NCBI RefSeq assembly: GCF_002608075.1
Contig: NZ_LAHA01000086.1
Location: forward strand, 280-45,434
Direction of reading: 5' to 3'
Source of the DNA: Nostoc linckia z4
Lineage (GTDB): Bacteria; Cyanobacteriota; Cyanobacteriia; Cyanobacteriales; Nostocaceae
DNA: 45,155 bases
The translations under genes were made by a program, and so were the position numbers. Below the pieces are notes generated by a model that saw only the letters and a program-made list of their open reading frames with translations, was not told where the DNA came from and made no database searches. Below, piece after piece: positions 1 through 9,500 of this stretch. The stretch's first letter is position 1; each line of letters starts with the position of its first letter.

Positions 1-120
1 GGAGATGGGGAGATGGGGAGGATGAGGGAGAATAATAACTCTGAGTGTTAACAGTCAACAGTCAACAGTCAACAGTCATCAGTCAACAGTCATCAGTCAC
101 CAGTCAACACTCTTCTACTG
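1..120. repeat. Short tandem repeats upstream of htpG
   Basis: The window opens with GGAGATGGG-type units, followed from about base 46 by heptamer-like units of the AGTCAAC/AGTCATC type repeated about ten times. These are short tandemly repeated repetitive sequences typical of heterocystous cyanobacteria. The rest of the gap up to base 300 holds one HIP1 octamer near 176 and presumably the htpG promoter, which I could not place. Confidence 0.8.
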
Positions 121-300
121 GGGAGTAGGGAAATCCGAATCATCAAATGGGGGCAAACAACGCTCAAGCAAGCAGCGATCGCTTAAGTTATGCTTTTAAA
201 ATCCTAATTGGTATCATGCTCTCATGTATTCTCCGGGTTTATCCCTGAAAGCAGAGGGCGATATCATCATTTCAGATACTAACATCAAAGATTACTAATC

Positions 301-2322
301 ATGTTAGAACAAGGCACTATCAGTATTCATACTGAAAATATTTTCCCGATCATTAAGAAGTCCCTCTACTCAGATCACCAAATCTTTTTGCGGGAACTGG
401 TATCTAACGCTGTAGACGCCATCCAAAAGCTGAAAATGGTATCCCGCGCCGGAGATTACACGGGAGACATAGGCGAACCAGAAATCGTCATTGCCATTGA
501 CAAAGATAACAAGACTCTCTCTATTTCTGATAACGGTATCGGCATGACCGCCGATGAAGTTAAGAAATATATCAATCAAGTCGCCTTTTCAAGTGCTGAA
601 GAATTTATTCATAAGTATCAAGGCAAATCTGACCAGCCCATCATCGGTCATTTCGGTCTTGGCTTTTATTCTTCGTTCATGGTGGCGCAAAAGGTAGAAA
701 TTGATACTCTCTCCTACCAAGAAGGAGCGCAGGCGGTTCACTGGAGTTGTGATGGTTCTCCTGCGTTCACTCTAGATGAGTCATCCCGCACAACTCGCGG
801 TACTACCATTACTCTCACCTTGCAAGGAGAAGAGGAAGAATTTCTCGAATCTGCACGGATTAAGAATCTTGTCAAGACTTACTGTGATTTCATGCCAGTA
901 CCAATTAAACTGGATGGAGAAGTAGTAAACAAACAAAAAGCCCCGTGGCGGGAGTCTCCGAACAACCTGACTAAGGAAGATTACTTAGAGTTTTACCGCT
1001 ATCTGTATCCTTTCCAAGAAGAACCTTTGTTATGGGTACATCTGAATACTGACTATCCGTTTATCATCAACGGGATTTTGTATTTTCCCAAAATGAGACC
1101 GGATGTAGATGTCACAAAAGGTCAGATCAAGCTGTTTTGCAATCAAGTTTTTGTCAGCGACAACTGTGAAGAAATTATCCCGCAATTTTTGATGCCGATG
1201 CGGGGTGTAATTGATAGTACCGATATTCCCTTGAACGTATCCCGCAGTGCATTGCAAGGCGATCGCACCGTGAAGCGCATTGGTGATTACATTGCCAAAA
1301 AAGTCGGCGATCGCCTCAAAGAACTTTTCCGCGACAACCGCGAACAATACACTAGCATCTGGAAAGATCTCGGCACTTTCGTGAAATTTGGCGTCCTCAA
1401 CGACGACAAATTCAAAAAACAAATCGAAGACATCATCATCTTTCGCACCACAAAAGCAATAGCAAATGGGGAGTCGGCATTAGAGAATAGCGAAACTCCT
1501 TCAGTTCAAGTTCAATCTAGTGAAGATGATGCTTGGCAAGATGTTACACCCACCCCTAACTCTCCACAGAGTACAGACGCCATTAATCACGTCTCTACCC
1601 AGTCTCCTTACACTACGCTCAAAGAATACTTAGAACGCAACAAAGAACGCCACGAAAACCGGGTTTTCTACAGCACCGATGAAGCCAGCCAAGCCACATA
1701 CATAGAACTACACAAAAATCAAGGTTTAGAAGTCCTATTTATGGACTCCTTCATCGATACCCACTTCATTAATTTCCTAGAGCGGGAATACAATGATGTC
1801 AAATTTACGCGGGTAGACTCCGACCTAGATAACACCCTGCTAGACAAAGACAAAGCACAGGAAATAGTCGATCCCAAAACCAACAAAACCCGCAGCGAGA
1901 GCATCAAAGAATTATTTGAGAAATCCCTCAACAAGCCCAAAGTCAACATCCGCACCGAAGCTTTAAAATCAGACGATCCCCAAGGAACACCACCGGCGAT
2001 GGTACTGTTACCAGAAATTCTTCGCCGCCTGCGGGAAATGAACGCCATGATGACACAGCAGACAGCAGAATTTCCCGAAGACCACATTTTGCTAGTGAAT
2101 ACTGCTCATCCACTGATTCAAAACCTAGCGCATCTCAGCCAAGGCAGTATCATTCAAGAAGATAGTGAATCACCCACAGATCAGTTAGTCAAAATGATTT
2201 GCCAACATGTCTATGATTTAGCCCTAATGACCCAAAAAGGCTTTGACGCTGATGGTATGAAATCTTTTGTTGAGCGATCGAATGAAGTATTGACTAAGCT
2301 GACAGAACAAGCCAGCAAATAA
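301..2322 (+). CDS. htpG: Molecular chaperone HtpG (Hsp90 family)
   Basis: ATP-dependent cytosolic chaperone of the Hsp90 family; in cyanobacteria it supports folding under heat, cold, oxidative and high-light stress. The N-terminal GHKL ATPase domain is complete: NAVDAIQKL (helix with the Mg-binding Asn), DNGIGM near residue 80 and GHFGLGFYSSFM near residue 118. The middle domain carries NVSRSALQ, which includes the conserved Arg that contacts ATP. At 673 aa it is longer than E. coli HtpG (624 aa). The extra length lies mainly in a polar Ser/Thr/Pro/Asp-rich insertion at about residues 388-438, ahead of TLKEYLERN. The ATG start gives MLEQGTISIHTENIFPIIK, a normal cyanobacterial N-terminus. 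It appears monocistronic, since a repeat tract separates it from rpmB. Assignment is secure. Confidence 0.97.
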   Translation: MLEQGTISIHTENIFPIIKKSLYSDHQIFLRELVSNAVDAIQKLKMVSRAGDYTGDIGEPEIVIAIDKDNKTLSISDNGIGMTADEVKKYINQVAFSSAEEFIHKYQGKSDQPIIGHFGLGFYSSFMVAQKVEIDTLSYQEGAQAVHWSCDGSPAFTLDESSRTTRGTTITLTLQGEEEEFLESARIKNLVKTYCDFMPVPIKLDGEVVNKQKAPWRESPNNLTKEDYLEFYRYLYPFQEEPLLWVHLNTDYPFIINGILYFPKMRPDVDVTKGQIKLFCNQVFVSDNCEEIIPQFLMPMRGVIDSTDIPLNVSRSALQGDRTVKRIGDYIAKKVGDRLKELFRDNREQYTSIWKDLGTFVKFGVLNDDKFKKQIEDIIIFRTTKAIANGESALENSETPSVQVQSSEDDAWQDVTPTPNSPQSTDAINHVSTQSPYTTLKEYLERNKERHENRVFYSTDEASQATYIELHKNQGLEVLFMDSFIDTHFINFLEREYNDVKFTRVDSDLDNTLLDKDKAQEIVDPKTNKTRSESIKELFEKSLNKPKVNIRTEALKSDDPQGTPPAMVLLPEILRRLREMNAMMTQQTAEFPEDHILLVNTAHPLIQNLAHLSQGSIIQEDSESPTDQLVKMICQHVYDLALMTQKGFDADGMKSFVERSNEVLTKLTEQASK

Positions 2323-2330
2323 TGGCGCAT

Positions 2331-2460
2331 AGGGGATTGGGCATGGGGCATGGGGCATTGGGCATTGGGCATTGGGCATTGGGCATTGGGAAGATTTTCT
2401 CCCCATCTCCCATCCCCCCCATCTCCCCATCCCCTCTTCTCCCCATCCCCCTCTCCACTT
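2331..2460. repeat. Tandem repeat tract between htpG and rpmB
   Basis: A GGGGCATT/GGGCATTGG-type array (about 2338-2390) is followed by a CCCCATCTCC-type array (about 2400-2455). Together they fill nearly the whole htpG-rpmB gap. Open frames across it on both strands are repeat artefacts. Confidence 0.85.
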
Positions 2461-2521
2461 CTGTTGCCTTAGCCCTAAAATGGAAAGGCTGTATTAAAAT
2501 AACAATCTGGAGATAGTTGCT

Positions 2522-2758
2522 ATGTCTCGTCGCTGTGAACTAACTGGTAAGAAGGCAAATAACGCTTATTCTGTTTCCCACTCCCACCGCCGTAACAAAC
2601 GCCTTCAGCACGCTAATCTACAAGTAAAGCGTGTTTGGTGGCCGAGCGGAAATCGCTGGGTGAAATTAAAGCTTTCTACTAAAGCAATCAAATCCCTAGA
2701 AACCAAAGGGATAGAAGCAATGGCAAAAGAAGCCGGTATTAACTTGAATCATTACTAA
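2522..2758 (+). CDS. rpmB: 50S ribosomal protein L28
   Basis: Component of the large ribosomal subunit. The 78-aa product begins MSRRCELTGKKANNAYSVSH and continues with the basic SHRRNKRLQHANLQ segment and the W-W-S-G-NRWVKLKLSTKA strand region, all diagnostic of bacterial/plastid L28. Its length is normal for the family. The ATG at 2522 follows a short leader containing TGGAGA that can act as a ribosome binding site. It is a single-gene unit closed by a clear terminator about 55 bp after the stop. Confidence 0.97.
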   Translation: MSRRCELTGKKANNAYSVSHSHRRNKRLQHANLQVKRVWWPSGNRWVKLKLSTKAIKSLETKGIEAMAKEAGINLNHY

Positions 2759-2813
2759 TTAATGTCAATTGATAGCCTGAGATTTTTGTAGAAGAGAATA
2801 CAGGTCATTGGTG

Positions 2814-2846
2814 GGGTAGCAACTGTTGTGCTACCCTATTTTTTAT
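2814..2846 (+). terminator. Rho-independent terminator after rpmB
   Basis: GGGTAGCA (2814-2821) pairs with TGCTACCC (2829-2836) across a 7-nt loop, and ATTTTTTATATTTT follows. This is a perfect 8-bp stem with a U-tract. The remainder of the gap to 3146 is AT-rich and I see nothing further in it. Confidence 0.88.
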
Positions 2847-3146
2847 ATTTTGAATGGTAATGGCAATACACTTGGATTAAAGATATGTATGAATAAATGC
2901 GCTAAGCTTCTAAAAGCTTCACATAACTCTGCTTGGTGTAATACCATTACACAAAATTTTTGATCTAAATTAGTTTTCTCACTTACTCTGCTTTGCCTAA
3001 TTGCCATCTGTATCAATCTTAAGGTGAAACGGTATATAACTGGGCGATCTGTTCTGGCGTAAAAAAGTTCTTAGTTGATGTGGCATAGTTGCTTTTAAGC
3101 AGCTTTACTTTTTTAGTATGCAACTTAAGTTTCCATTAGCTTACTA

Positions 3147-3794
3147 CTATATCTGCTTTTTTACCCAAGCACGAAAAGCTTTAAGTGTTGCATTTCTGCC
3201 TGTTGTGGCGCTTTGTTCAAGATATTGGGGAATTGTTTCGGTTAGTGGGAATGAAGGAAAGTTTAAGCTTTGCCCAGATTCTACATAATGACCATCTTGC
3301 AAAATATTAATTTTGAGCTTTCCTCCTTCAAAACGCCAAAGTTCCGGCACTTTTAATGCTTGATAAATATTAGGGTGAGTCCGAGAAGTAATATCAATTT
3401 CTAAAGCTAAATCTGGAGGCGGGTCTACTGTTAAATCTAACCGCTTTTTTTTGCGAATTTTTGATTCATTTTTGATATAAAAACACTGGTCTGGTTCTAT
3501 ACCTTGAGCCATTGCTTGGTTTTTGAATGTCGTAGAACCAAGGCTGATGAACTCAGTATTTAGTTCTTCTAGAAGCGCTTTGACTAAATCGCTAATAATT
3601 TCTTTATCAAATTCATGTTCTGGCAGTGGTGCCATAATCTCTAATATTCCGTTGTCATAAGCAATTCGGGCTGCACGGTGTTCGCCTAATTCCTCTAGAA
3701 TTGTTTCCAATTCCTGCCAGGTTACATCTTGCAGTAGCACTCTTTGTCCCGGTGGAACATGGATGCGCTTGAGTTCTAACAACATCATCTCCAC
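3147..3794 (-). CDS. Uma2 family endonuclease (DUF820)
   Basis: A 215-aa protein of the Uma2/DUF820 family, a PD-(D/E)XK-fold putative nuclease family greatly expanded in cyanobacteria and without an assigned cellular role. Family hallmarks visible here: the N-terminal TWQELETILEELGEHRAARIAYDNGILEIMAPLPEHE block, the central acidic motif PDQCFYIKN, and DPPPDLALEIDITSRTHPN, which contains the catalytic-type D...E-x-D residues, followed by YQALKVPELWRFEGGKLKI. Length is typical. It stands alone, convergent with rpmB, with no obvious partner. The ATG at 3794 is followed by MEMMLLELKRI; the second or third Met could also serve. Whether it cuts DNA is unknown. Confidence 0.9.
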   Translation of the reverse strand: MEMMLLELKRIHVPPGQRVLLQDVTWQELETILEELGEHRAARIAYDNGILEIMAPLPEHEFDKEIISDLVKALLEELNTEFISLGSTTFKNQAMAQGIEPDQCFYIKNESKIRKKKRLDLTVDPPPDLALEIDITSRTHPNIYQALKVPELWRFEGGKLKINILQDGHYVESGQSLNFPSFPLTETIPQYLEQSATTGRNATLKAFRAWVKKQI

Positions 3795-3979
3795 TCCCAG
3801 TAGCTCAAACCTAAATTTACCTTACTCTAGTTGACTAGGGAACTGTGACTAATTTTGTGGCTTCATCGGTGAAATAGGCCGCAGCTTGTTAAGCTTGTTA
3901 GTGGCGATCGCTTGTTTAAAAAATCTTCATAAAAGTTTATTTATGTATAAGCTTGCTCGCATACATATAAGCGATCGCA

Positions 3980-4010
3980 AAAGAAAAAACCTCTGGAATC
4001 CCAGAGGTTT
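3980..4010 (-). terminator. Rho-independent terminator facing the minus strand
   Basis: AAACCTCTGG (3987-3996) pairs with CCAGAGGTTT (4001-4010) around a 4-nt loop. Read on the minus strand, the stem is followed by TTTTTTCTTTT, so it stops transcripts coming from the 4-4.7 kb side. No intact gene now feeds it, which suggests it belonged to a gene that has decayed or to a non-coding transcript. Confidence 0.7.
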
Positions 4011-4038
4011 CGGTTCCTGATTTAGTTTCTACTCTTTA

Positions 4039-4160
4039 CTACAAGTTCTCCTTAGCCATTTCCTGATAGCGAAGAAGATTATTTTGTTTACAGCCTGAGT
4101 ACTGCTGAGTATATTGGCTGTAACCCTGATTTTCGCGTCTAGGGACTTTTAAATAAAAAA
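4039..4160 (-). pseudogene. Possible 3' remnant of a decayed gene
   Basis: Just upstream (minus strand) of the terminator, an open frame ends in a polar, protein-like tail (SQYTQQYSGCKQNNLLRY, then QEMAKENL) and a stop at 4039. Going further upstream the frame runs straight into heptamer repeats (about 4170-4200) and a small inverted-repeat element, and no plausible start is present. I read it tentatively as the end of a gene whose front was lost to repeat insertion. The family is not recognised, and a chance open frame remains possible. Confidence 0.25.
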
Positions 4161-4271
4161 TATTCCATAAAAGAGTTGACTGTTGACTGTTGACCGTTAG
4201 CAGGGGCCACTGATGAATACGTAGGGGTTTGACAAATGAAGCAAGTGGCGCTGTGTTGACCGAAATCCCTA

Positions 4272-4598
4272 GTAGTGGACTGACACAGCTAAAATAGTGC
4301 ATTAGAAAATTCTTGTGGGGTGGGCTTCTAGCCCGCCCTGGAAGGGTGAGAACACAATACGGTTCGGATAAGCAGTATGAACTTCCCTTGTGGTCTGGGA
4401 AAAGGTGAGCCAGCGCGGTCTTGGGGGTTTCCCCCATGAGCGACTGGCGAACCCCGAAGGGGTTAAGGGGTAAGGGGATTTGGATGTATTTGAAACCTTT
4501 TCCCTTTCCCCTTTCCCCTTTAACCGAACCGTATTGGGTGAGGACACCCATCCCACAATAAAATCTATTGCAACATTTAAGACTTGCCACGCCACTAC
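4272..4598. mobile_element. MITE-like element, interrupted (family copy also at 27.9 kb)
   Basis: The outer ends (GTAGTGGACTGACA at 4272 and the complement of GTAGTGGCGTGGCAAG ending at 4598) match the terminal inverted repeats of the intact 134-bp element at 27911-28044. The internal sequence is also shared, from AAAATAGTGCATTAGAAAA to TTTATTGTGGGATGG, in inverted orientation relative to that copy. This copy is 327 bp because a second element occupies its centre. It has no coding capacity. Confidence 0.8.
4356..4535. mobile_element. Second MITE nested inside the first
   Basis: A 180-bp segment bounded by perfect 12-bp inverted repeats, AATACGGTTCGG (4356-4367) and CCGAACCGTATT (4524-4535). 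It is flanked by an 11/12 direct repeat, GGGTGAGAACAC (4344-4355) and GGGTGAGGACAC (4536-4547). The uninterrupted copy of the host element (complement of 27911-28044) has a single GGGTGAGGACAC at this point, so the direct repeat looks like a target-site duplication. There is no transposase; it would be mobilised in trans. Confidence 0.8.
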
Positions 4599-5859
4599 AT
4601 TTACATTTCATTCTCAAGGTAGATACAGATATACGAAATATAGTAGATAGTAATTTACATAATTTTCTTACTATGGACAGATGTAAACTTCCTAAAAAAT
4701 TAAGCAACTATGAGATTTTTGGCAATCATTGTTTCACAAACAATCAGTTAAATATCCTGGAGGTTTATCGAATAAAAAAAACAGATTGTAGCTTATTTTT
4801 TCAAAAAATTTAATAAAGAAGCAATCGATTTTTGAGATATATTAATTTTAAAAATTTCATAAATTTATTATCAAGTTTTTACGAAAAAATCATATTTTTT
4901 TGTAAAAACTCTTGACTAAATGTGGGATTATTTTTAAATAAATAGCAGTGGATAAAAATAAAGCTTGAATAACTGTCACTTTTTTATTAAGCTTTTATTT
5001 CAGAGAGGTTCAAATCTATCACTATCTGTTGATGAAGAATTAGCTGGTTCTAGGATACTGTAAGAAATAGATTTGTACTCATACCTGACCTGGAATGTTT
5101 TTAAGTGTCAATTTACCAAACAAGAGCCAAAATCTTGTAGGTAATCAAAACTATTAAGAGGTTAACCTCTAAAGCTGTATTGCAGAATTTAGTAAAATTA
5201 TTAAAATAAGGGCTACCCGAAGGCTCGAAAGTGTTTGCCTATTACCATCAACCAGGGGCGAATGGTTGTAACCAGTACCATTATTGCACTGGGCTTCAGG
5301 AAAGTCTGTCAAATTCTAGGCGTTAACCAGTGAAGAGTTGACTGGTTCTAAGTGTTTTACCATTAACTGTCACAATTTTATATTTTTGGTGTAAGTTGTG
5401 CCTTTTGTGAATTGAATCAATCTCAAATTCAAAATTCTTTGACTACTTTATTAAGGCACATAAAAGTTATGTCTAGGAGTATATTTTGTCAAGGCTGTTT
5501 GCTATTTTTCAGCTATCTTTTTTTAGCTGCTTAGGAATGCAGTCCATAAGCAAAATTTTGCTGCACAGACATAATCAAAGCTCAGGTAATATGTCTCAGA
5601 TTTGGCAGTTACTTTCCAAGTGAAGACCATCTACGGCAATTTTTAAGCATTTAAATCTGAGAAAAACAATGAAAATCTCTCTAATTTTATCAAAGTAGGG
5701 AGTAATAGATAGCGTTAATTACACACCAGCACAATATTTCATCAACCTTTGAGGAGGAATAGTGACTTTTGGAGGTTTTATTCTTTCTTTAAAGCTGAAG
5801 AACAAGTGTAAAAGATAAATTTGCCCACATTTGATAGTTGACGGCAACTGGTAGAAATT
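4599..5859 (+). other. Long AT-rich non-coding region before the export operon
   Basis: About 1.26 kb without a convincing gene. It includes runs of A/T around 4790-4930 and an imperfect direct repeat (GAAGAATTAGCTGGTTCTAGG near 5034 and GAAGAGTTGACTGGTTCTAAG near 5332). The likely promoter(s) of the plus-strand export operon lie here, and an untranslated leader of unusual length is possible. I could not identify a riboswitch or a defined promoter. Confidence 0.45.
5762..5818 (+). CDS. Possible 18-codon leader peptide
   Basis: A GTG codon at 5762 follows a strong ribosome-binding sequence (GAGGAGGAAT, 5751-5760) and opens an 18-codon frame reading MTFGGFILSLKLKNKCKR with stop TAA at 5816-5818. 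It ends 41 bp before the regulator gene. The good binding site with so short a frame suggests a regulatory upstream ORF. The 1-nt spacing to the GTG is too tight for an ideal start, so this is tentative. Confidence 0.25.
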   Translation: MTFGGFILSLKLKNKCKR

Positions 5860-6459
5860 ATGTCAGAATATTCCGGTCAAGACAATGCTTTTGAAAGCTA
5901 TGATATGCACGAAAGCAAGTTTTTAACGCCTTTTCAGCGAAAAGCGCTACTGAAAAATTTGCAAACAAATTTACAAGCAGAATATCGTCGGCGGATTGAA
6001 ATTATGTTGCTGGCGGATATGGGTAAATCTCAAAGCCAAATTTGTGAAGCTTTAGGTTGTTCGCAGGAAATGGCGCGGTATTGGATTGGAATTGCAGAGG
6101 CGGGTATGGCGCACAAATGGAATGAGCGTCCTATCGGTAGACCCAAGACTGTTAACGATCGCTACATCGAACGTTTGAAAGAATTAGTCAGTAATAGTCC
6201 CCGTGAATATGGCTATGCATTTAGTTATTGGACAGCACAATGGTTGAGCAAACATTTAGCAAATGAATTTGGTATTCAAATTACCGATCGCCATATCAAT
6301 CGTTTACTCAAACAAATGGGTCTTTCCACCAAACGTAAAAACAATCAGCCACAAGAAACTGACCAAAATAAAGATGCTGGTATTACAATTTCTGATTTGC
6401 AATCTAATCCTGAAGCTAAGGTAAATTGGTCTTTTAATTTAATTCAATCAAATAACTAA
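5860..6459 (+). CDS. HTH / winged-helix protein resembling an IS630-type transposase N-terminus
   Basis: A 199-aa DNA-binding protein. An N-terminal helix-turn-helix (about residues 35-75: IMLLADMGKSQSQICEALGC, then SQEMARYW) is followed by a winged-helix segment (about 85-155: RPIGRPKTV, then GYAFSYWTAQWLSKHL, then ITDRHINRLLKQMGLSTKR). This arrangement is that of the DNA-binding half of IS630/Tc1-type transposases. The DDE catalytic domain is absent; the tail after residue 160 is short and polar. I infer a domesticated transposase fragment acting as a regulator. It precedes the exporter gene by about 100 bp in the same direction, so control of the export operon is its most likely job. The alternative is a truncated transposase relic, but the intact frame and operon position argue against that. 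Confidence 0.75.
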   Translation: MSEYSGQDNAFESYDMHESKFLTPFQRKALLKNLQTNLQAEYRRRIEIMLLADMGKSQSQICEALGCSQEMARYWIGIAEAGMAHKWNERPIGRPKTVNDRYIERLKELVSNSPREYGYAFSYWTAQWLSKHLANEFGIQITDRHINRLLKQMGLSTKRKNNQPQETDQNKDAGITISDLQSNPEAKVNWSFNLIQSNN

Positions 6460-6560
6460 TCTGTCATGAATCATTAGTCATTGGTCAGTTATCCAATGCC
6501 CAATGACCAATGACCAATACCCCATGCCCCATGACCAAATACAGTTTTGGAGATTAGAAA

Positions 6561-9500
6561 ATGTCATCAGCATTTTCTCAGCAATATTTAGCTGAACAAA
6601 TAACTCGAACTTTAGGTGACTCGCTATCAGATGAACAACTGCAAAAATGTCTCAAAGTAGTAGAAATTATTGAACCACCAGTAGCGAAGCAGTTTTGGGA
6701 AGCAACTACAGCTGAGCCAGGAATTTATATTGTTCTCAGTGGTAAAGTGAGGCTTTTGGATAACTCTAATAACTTAATTACTACTTTCTTGTCTGGAGCA
6801 TCATTTGGCGAATTGACTTTATTTCCAGAATATCAATTCAATCCTTACGTTGCTAGAGCTTCTGTTAATTTAAAGCTTTGTTATCTCAAACGAGAGATTG
6901 TAGAAGCAGTAATTTTGAGTTCGGATAGCATCAAGAATCGCCTTTTAAAACGTGCAGAAACTTGGGATTTACTTCTTTTATGTTCCCACAATTCCTTAAT
7001 TAATCTTAATGGAAGTGTAGAGGAAATATTGAAAGCATTATCTTTATTTCATCGTCACATTTTGGAAAGTGGTTCTTTAATGAATAACCTCATCCAAGAT
7101 AAACACTTGTGGTTACTTCATTGTGGTGAAATACAAAACTCTAGCGGACAGAGATTAACGCCGGGAAAAATTTATTTAAATCCAAAACATGGAAATTGGC
7201 AAGTAACTCAACCAACCATTGCTTATAGTTTGAGTAATGTTGATTGGCAAACAGCACTACAACATTGGCCGCAATTAATAGAATTAATAGATTTTCAAGA
7301 ACGTCAAGCTGAAGTGGCTAGTAGGGAGTGGGGAGTAGGGAGTGGGGAAAGTTTTTCTCAATCCCCAATACCCAGTCCCCAATACCCAATTCCTAAAGTT
7401 GAGTCGAAACAAAAGCCAAATAAACAACGACCATACTTTCCTAGTCCAAAAGTCAGGGCTGGGCATTTTTTCGGGCGTTTGACTAAACGATATCCATTTT
7501 TTGAACAACAAAGCGCTTCAGACTGTGGTGCATCTTGCTTGGTAATGATTAGCCGCTATTGGGGTAAGCGCTTTAATGTCAACCGCATACGGGATTTGAC
7601 TAACATCAGTCGTAGTGGCGCGTCAATGCGAGGTTTGAGTGTCGCCGCAGAAACTATGGGCTTTGCGAGTCGTCCGGTAAAAGCTAGCTTAGATAAATTA
7701 GCACAACAACCCCTACCAGCGATCGCTCACTGGGAAGGCAAACATTATGTTGTTGTCTATGAAATCAATCAAAAGCGTGTGATTATTGGCGACCCCGCCA
7801 TCGGTCAACGTAACCTGACTCATAGCGAATTTAAAACCGGTTGGACTGGTTATGCTTTGTTATTACAACCCACAGATTTACTCAGAGAAACCGACGAAAC
7901 AATTACACCATTTTGGCAGTTTTTTGATTTAGTAAAACCCCACTCCCAAGTATTGATAGAAGTATTTATCGCTTCAGTATTAATACAATTACTTGGACTT
8001 GTGATGCCTTTATTTACTCAGTTACTCTTAGACCGAGTAATTGTCCAAGGTAGCACCTTAACTTTAAATGCCGTTGGTTTAGGATTACTAATTTTTAGTT
8101 TTTTTCGGGTTGCCATTACTGGACTGCGGCAATATCTATTAGATCACACAGCAAATCGCTTGGGGCTAGCACTATTAGTAGGTTTTATTAAACATACTTT
8201 TCGCTTGCCTTTAGCTTTTTTTGAGTCGCGTTATGTAGGCGATATCGTTTCTCGCGTCCAAGAAAATCAAAAAATTCAGCGATTTTTAACTGGAGAAGCT
8301 CTTTCTATTTGCTTGGATTTGTTAACAGTATTTATCTATGTTGGATTGATGTTTTGGTACAGTTGGCAAATGGCGTTATTATGCTTGGCAATTGTACCAC
8401 CCTTTGTATTGTTGGCGCTCATCGCTACACCTTTTTTGCGCCGCATCAGCCGCGAAGTTTTTAATGCCTCAGCCCACGAAAATAGTTATTTAATTCAATC
8501 CCTCACGGGTATTCGCTCAGTTCGCTCGATGGCAATCGAGCAAACAGTACGCTGGCGTTGGGAAGAACTGCTAAATAATGTCATTAAAAAGACTTTTAGC
8601 GGACAGATAATTAGTAATCAGCTACAAATTTTCAGTTCTGGCATCGAATCCCTAGTGACCACTGGATTACTTTGGTTTGGTGCGTGGCAAGTAATCCAAA
8701 ACCAACTGACTATCGGGCAATTAGTGGCTTTTAATATGTTGTTAGGCAACATTATTAGACCTTTTCAAAGACTCGTGGTGCTGTGGAATCAATTACAAGA
8801 AGTAATTATTTCCACAGAAAGAATTAATGATGTTTTGGAAGCAGAACCAGAAGAAGATTTACAATATCAAACACGACAGATATTAAATAATTTACGCGGC
8901 CATATCATCTTTGACAATGTTACTTTTAGATATCATCCAGAAAGCGATATTAATGTCTTAGAAAATCTCAGTTTTGAAATCAAACCCGAACAAACTGTTG
9001 CAGTAGTAGGACGTAGTGGTTCTGGAAAAACAACTCTCTCAAAATTAATTTTGGGACTATATCCGCCGACAGATGGTAAAGTACTGATTGACGGTCAAGA
9101 TGTAACTAATATATCCCTGCGATCGCTGCGTTCTCAAATTGGTGTTGTTGACCAAGATACATTTTTGTTCGGCGGTACAATACGCGAAAACATCAGCATT
9201 GCTCACCCAGAAGCCTCACAAGAAGAAATAGTTGAAGCCGCACGTTTAGCAGGGGCAGACGAATTTATTCAGCAAATGCCAATGGGCTACGAAACCCAAA
9301 TTGGCGAAAGTGGTGGTATGTTATCTGGCGGACAACGGCAACGCTTAGCCATCGCCCGTGCTTTGCTAGGAAATCCCTCTTTCTTAGTATTAGATGAAGC
9401 AACCAGTCACCTAGATGCTGAATCGGAACGGATTATTCAGAACAACCTCAAAAAAATTCTTCGAGGACGCACAAGTTTAATTATTGCTCATCGACTTTCT

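Noticed and set aside
4161..4707. Minus-strand open frame of 222 codons covering 4039-4707
   Set aside because: Apart from its last 40 or so codons, it runs through heptamer repeats and the two nested mobile elements; not a gene.
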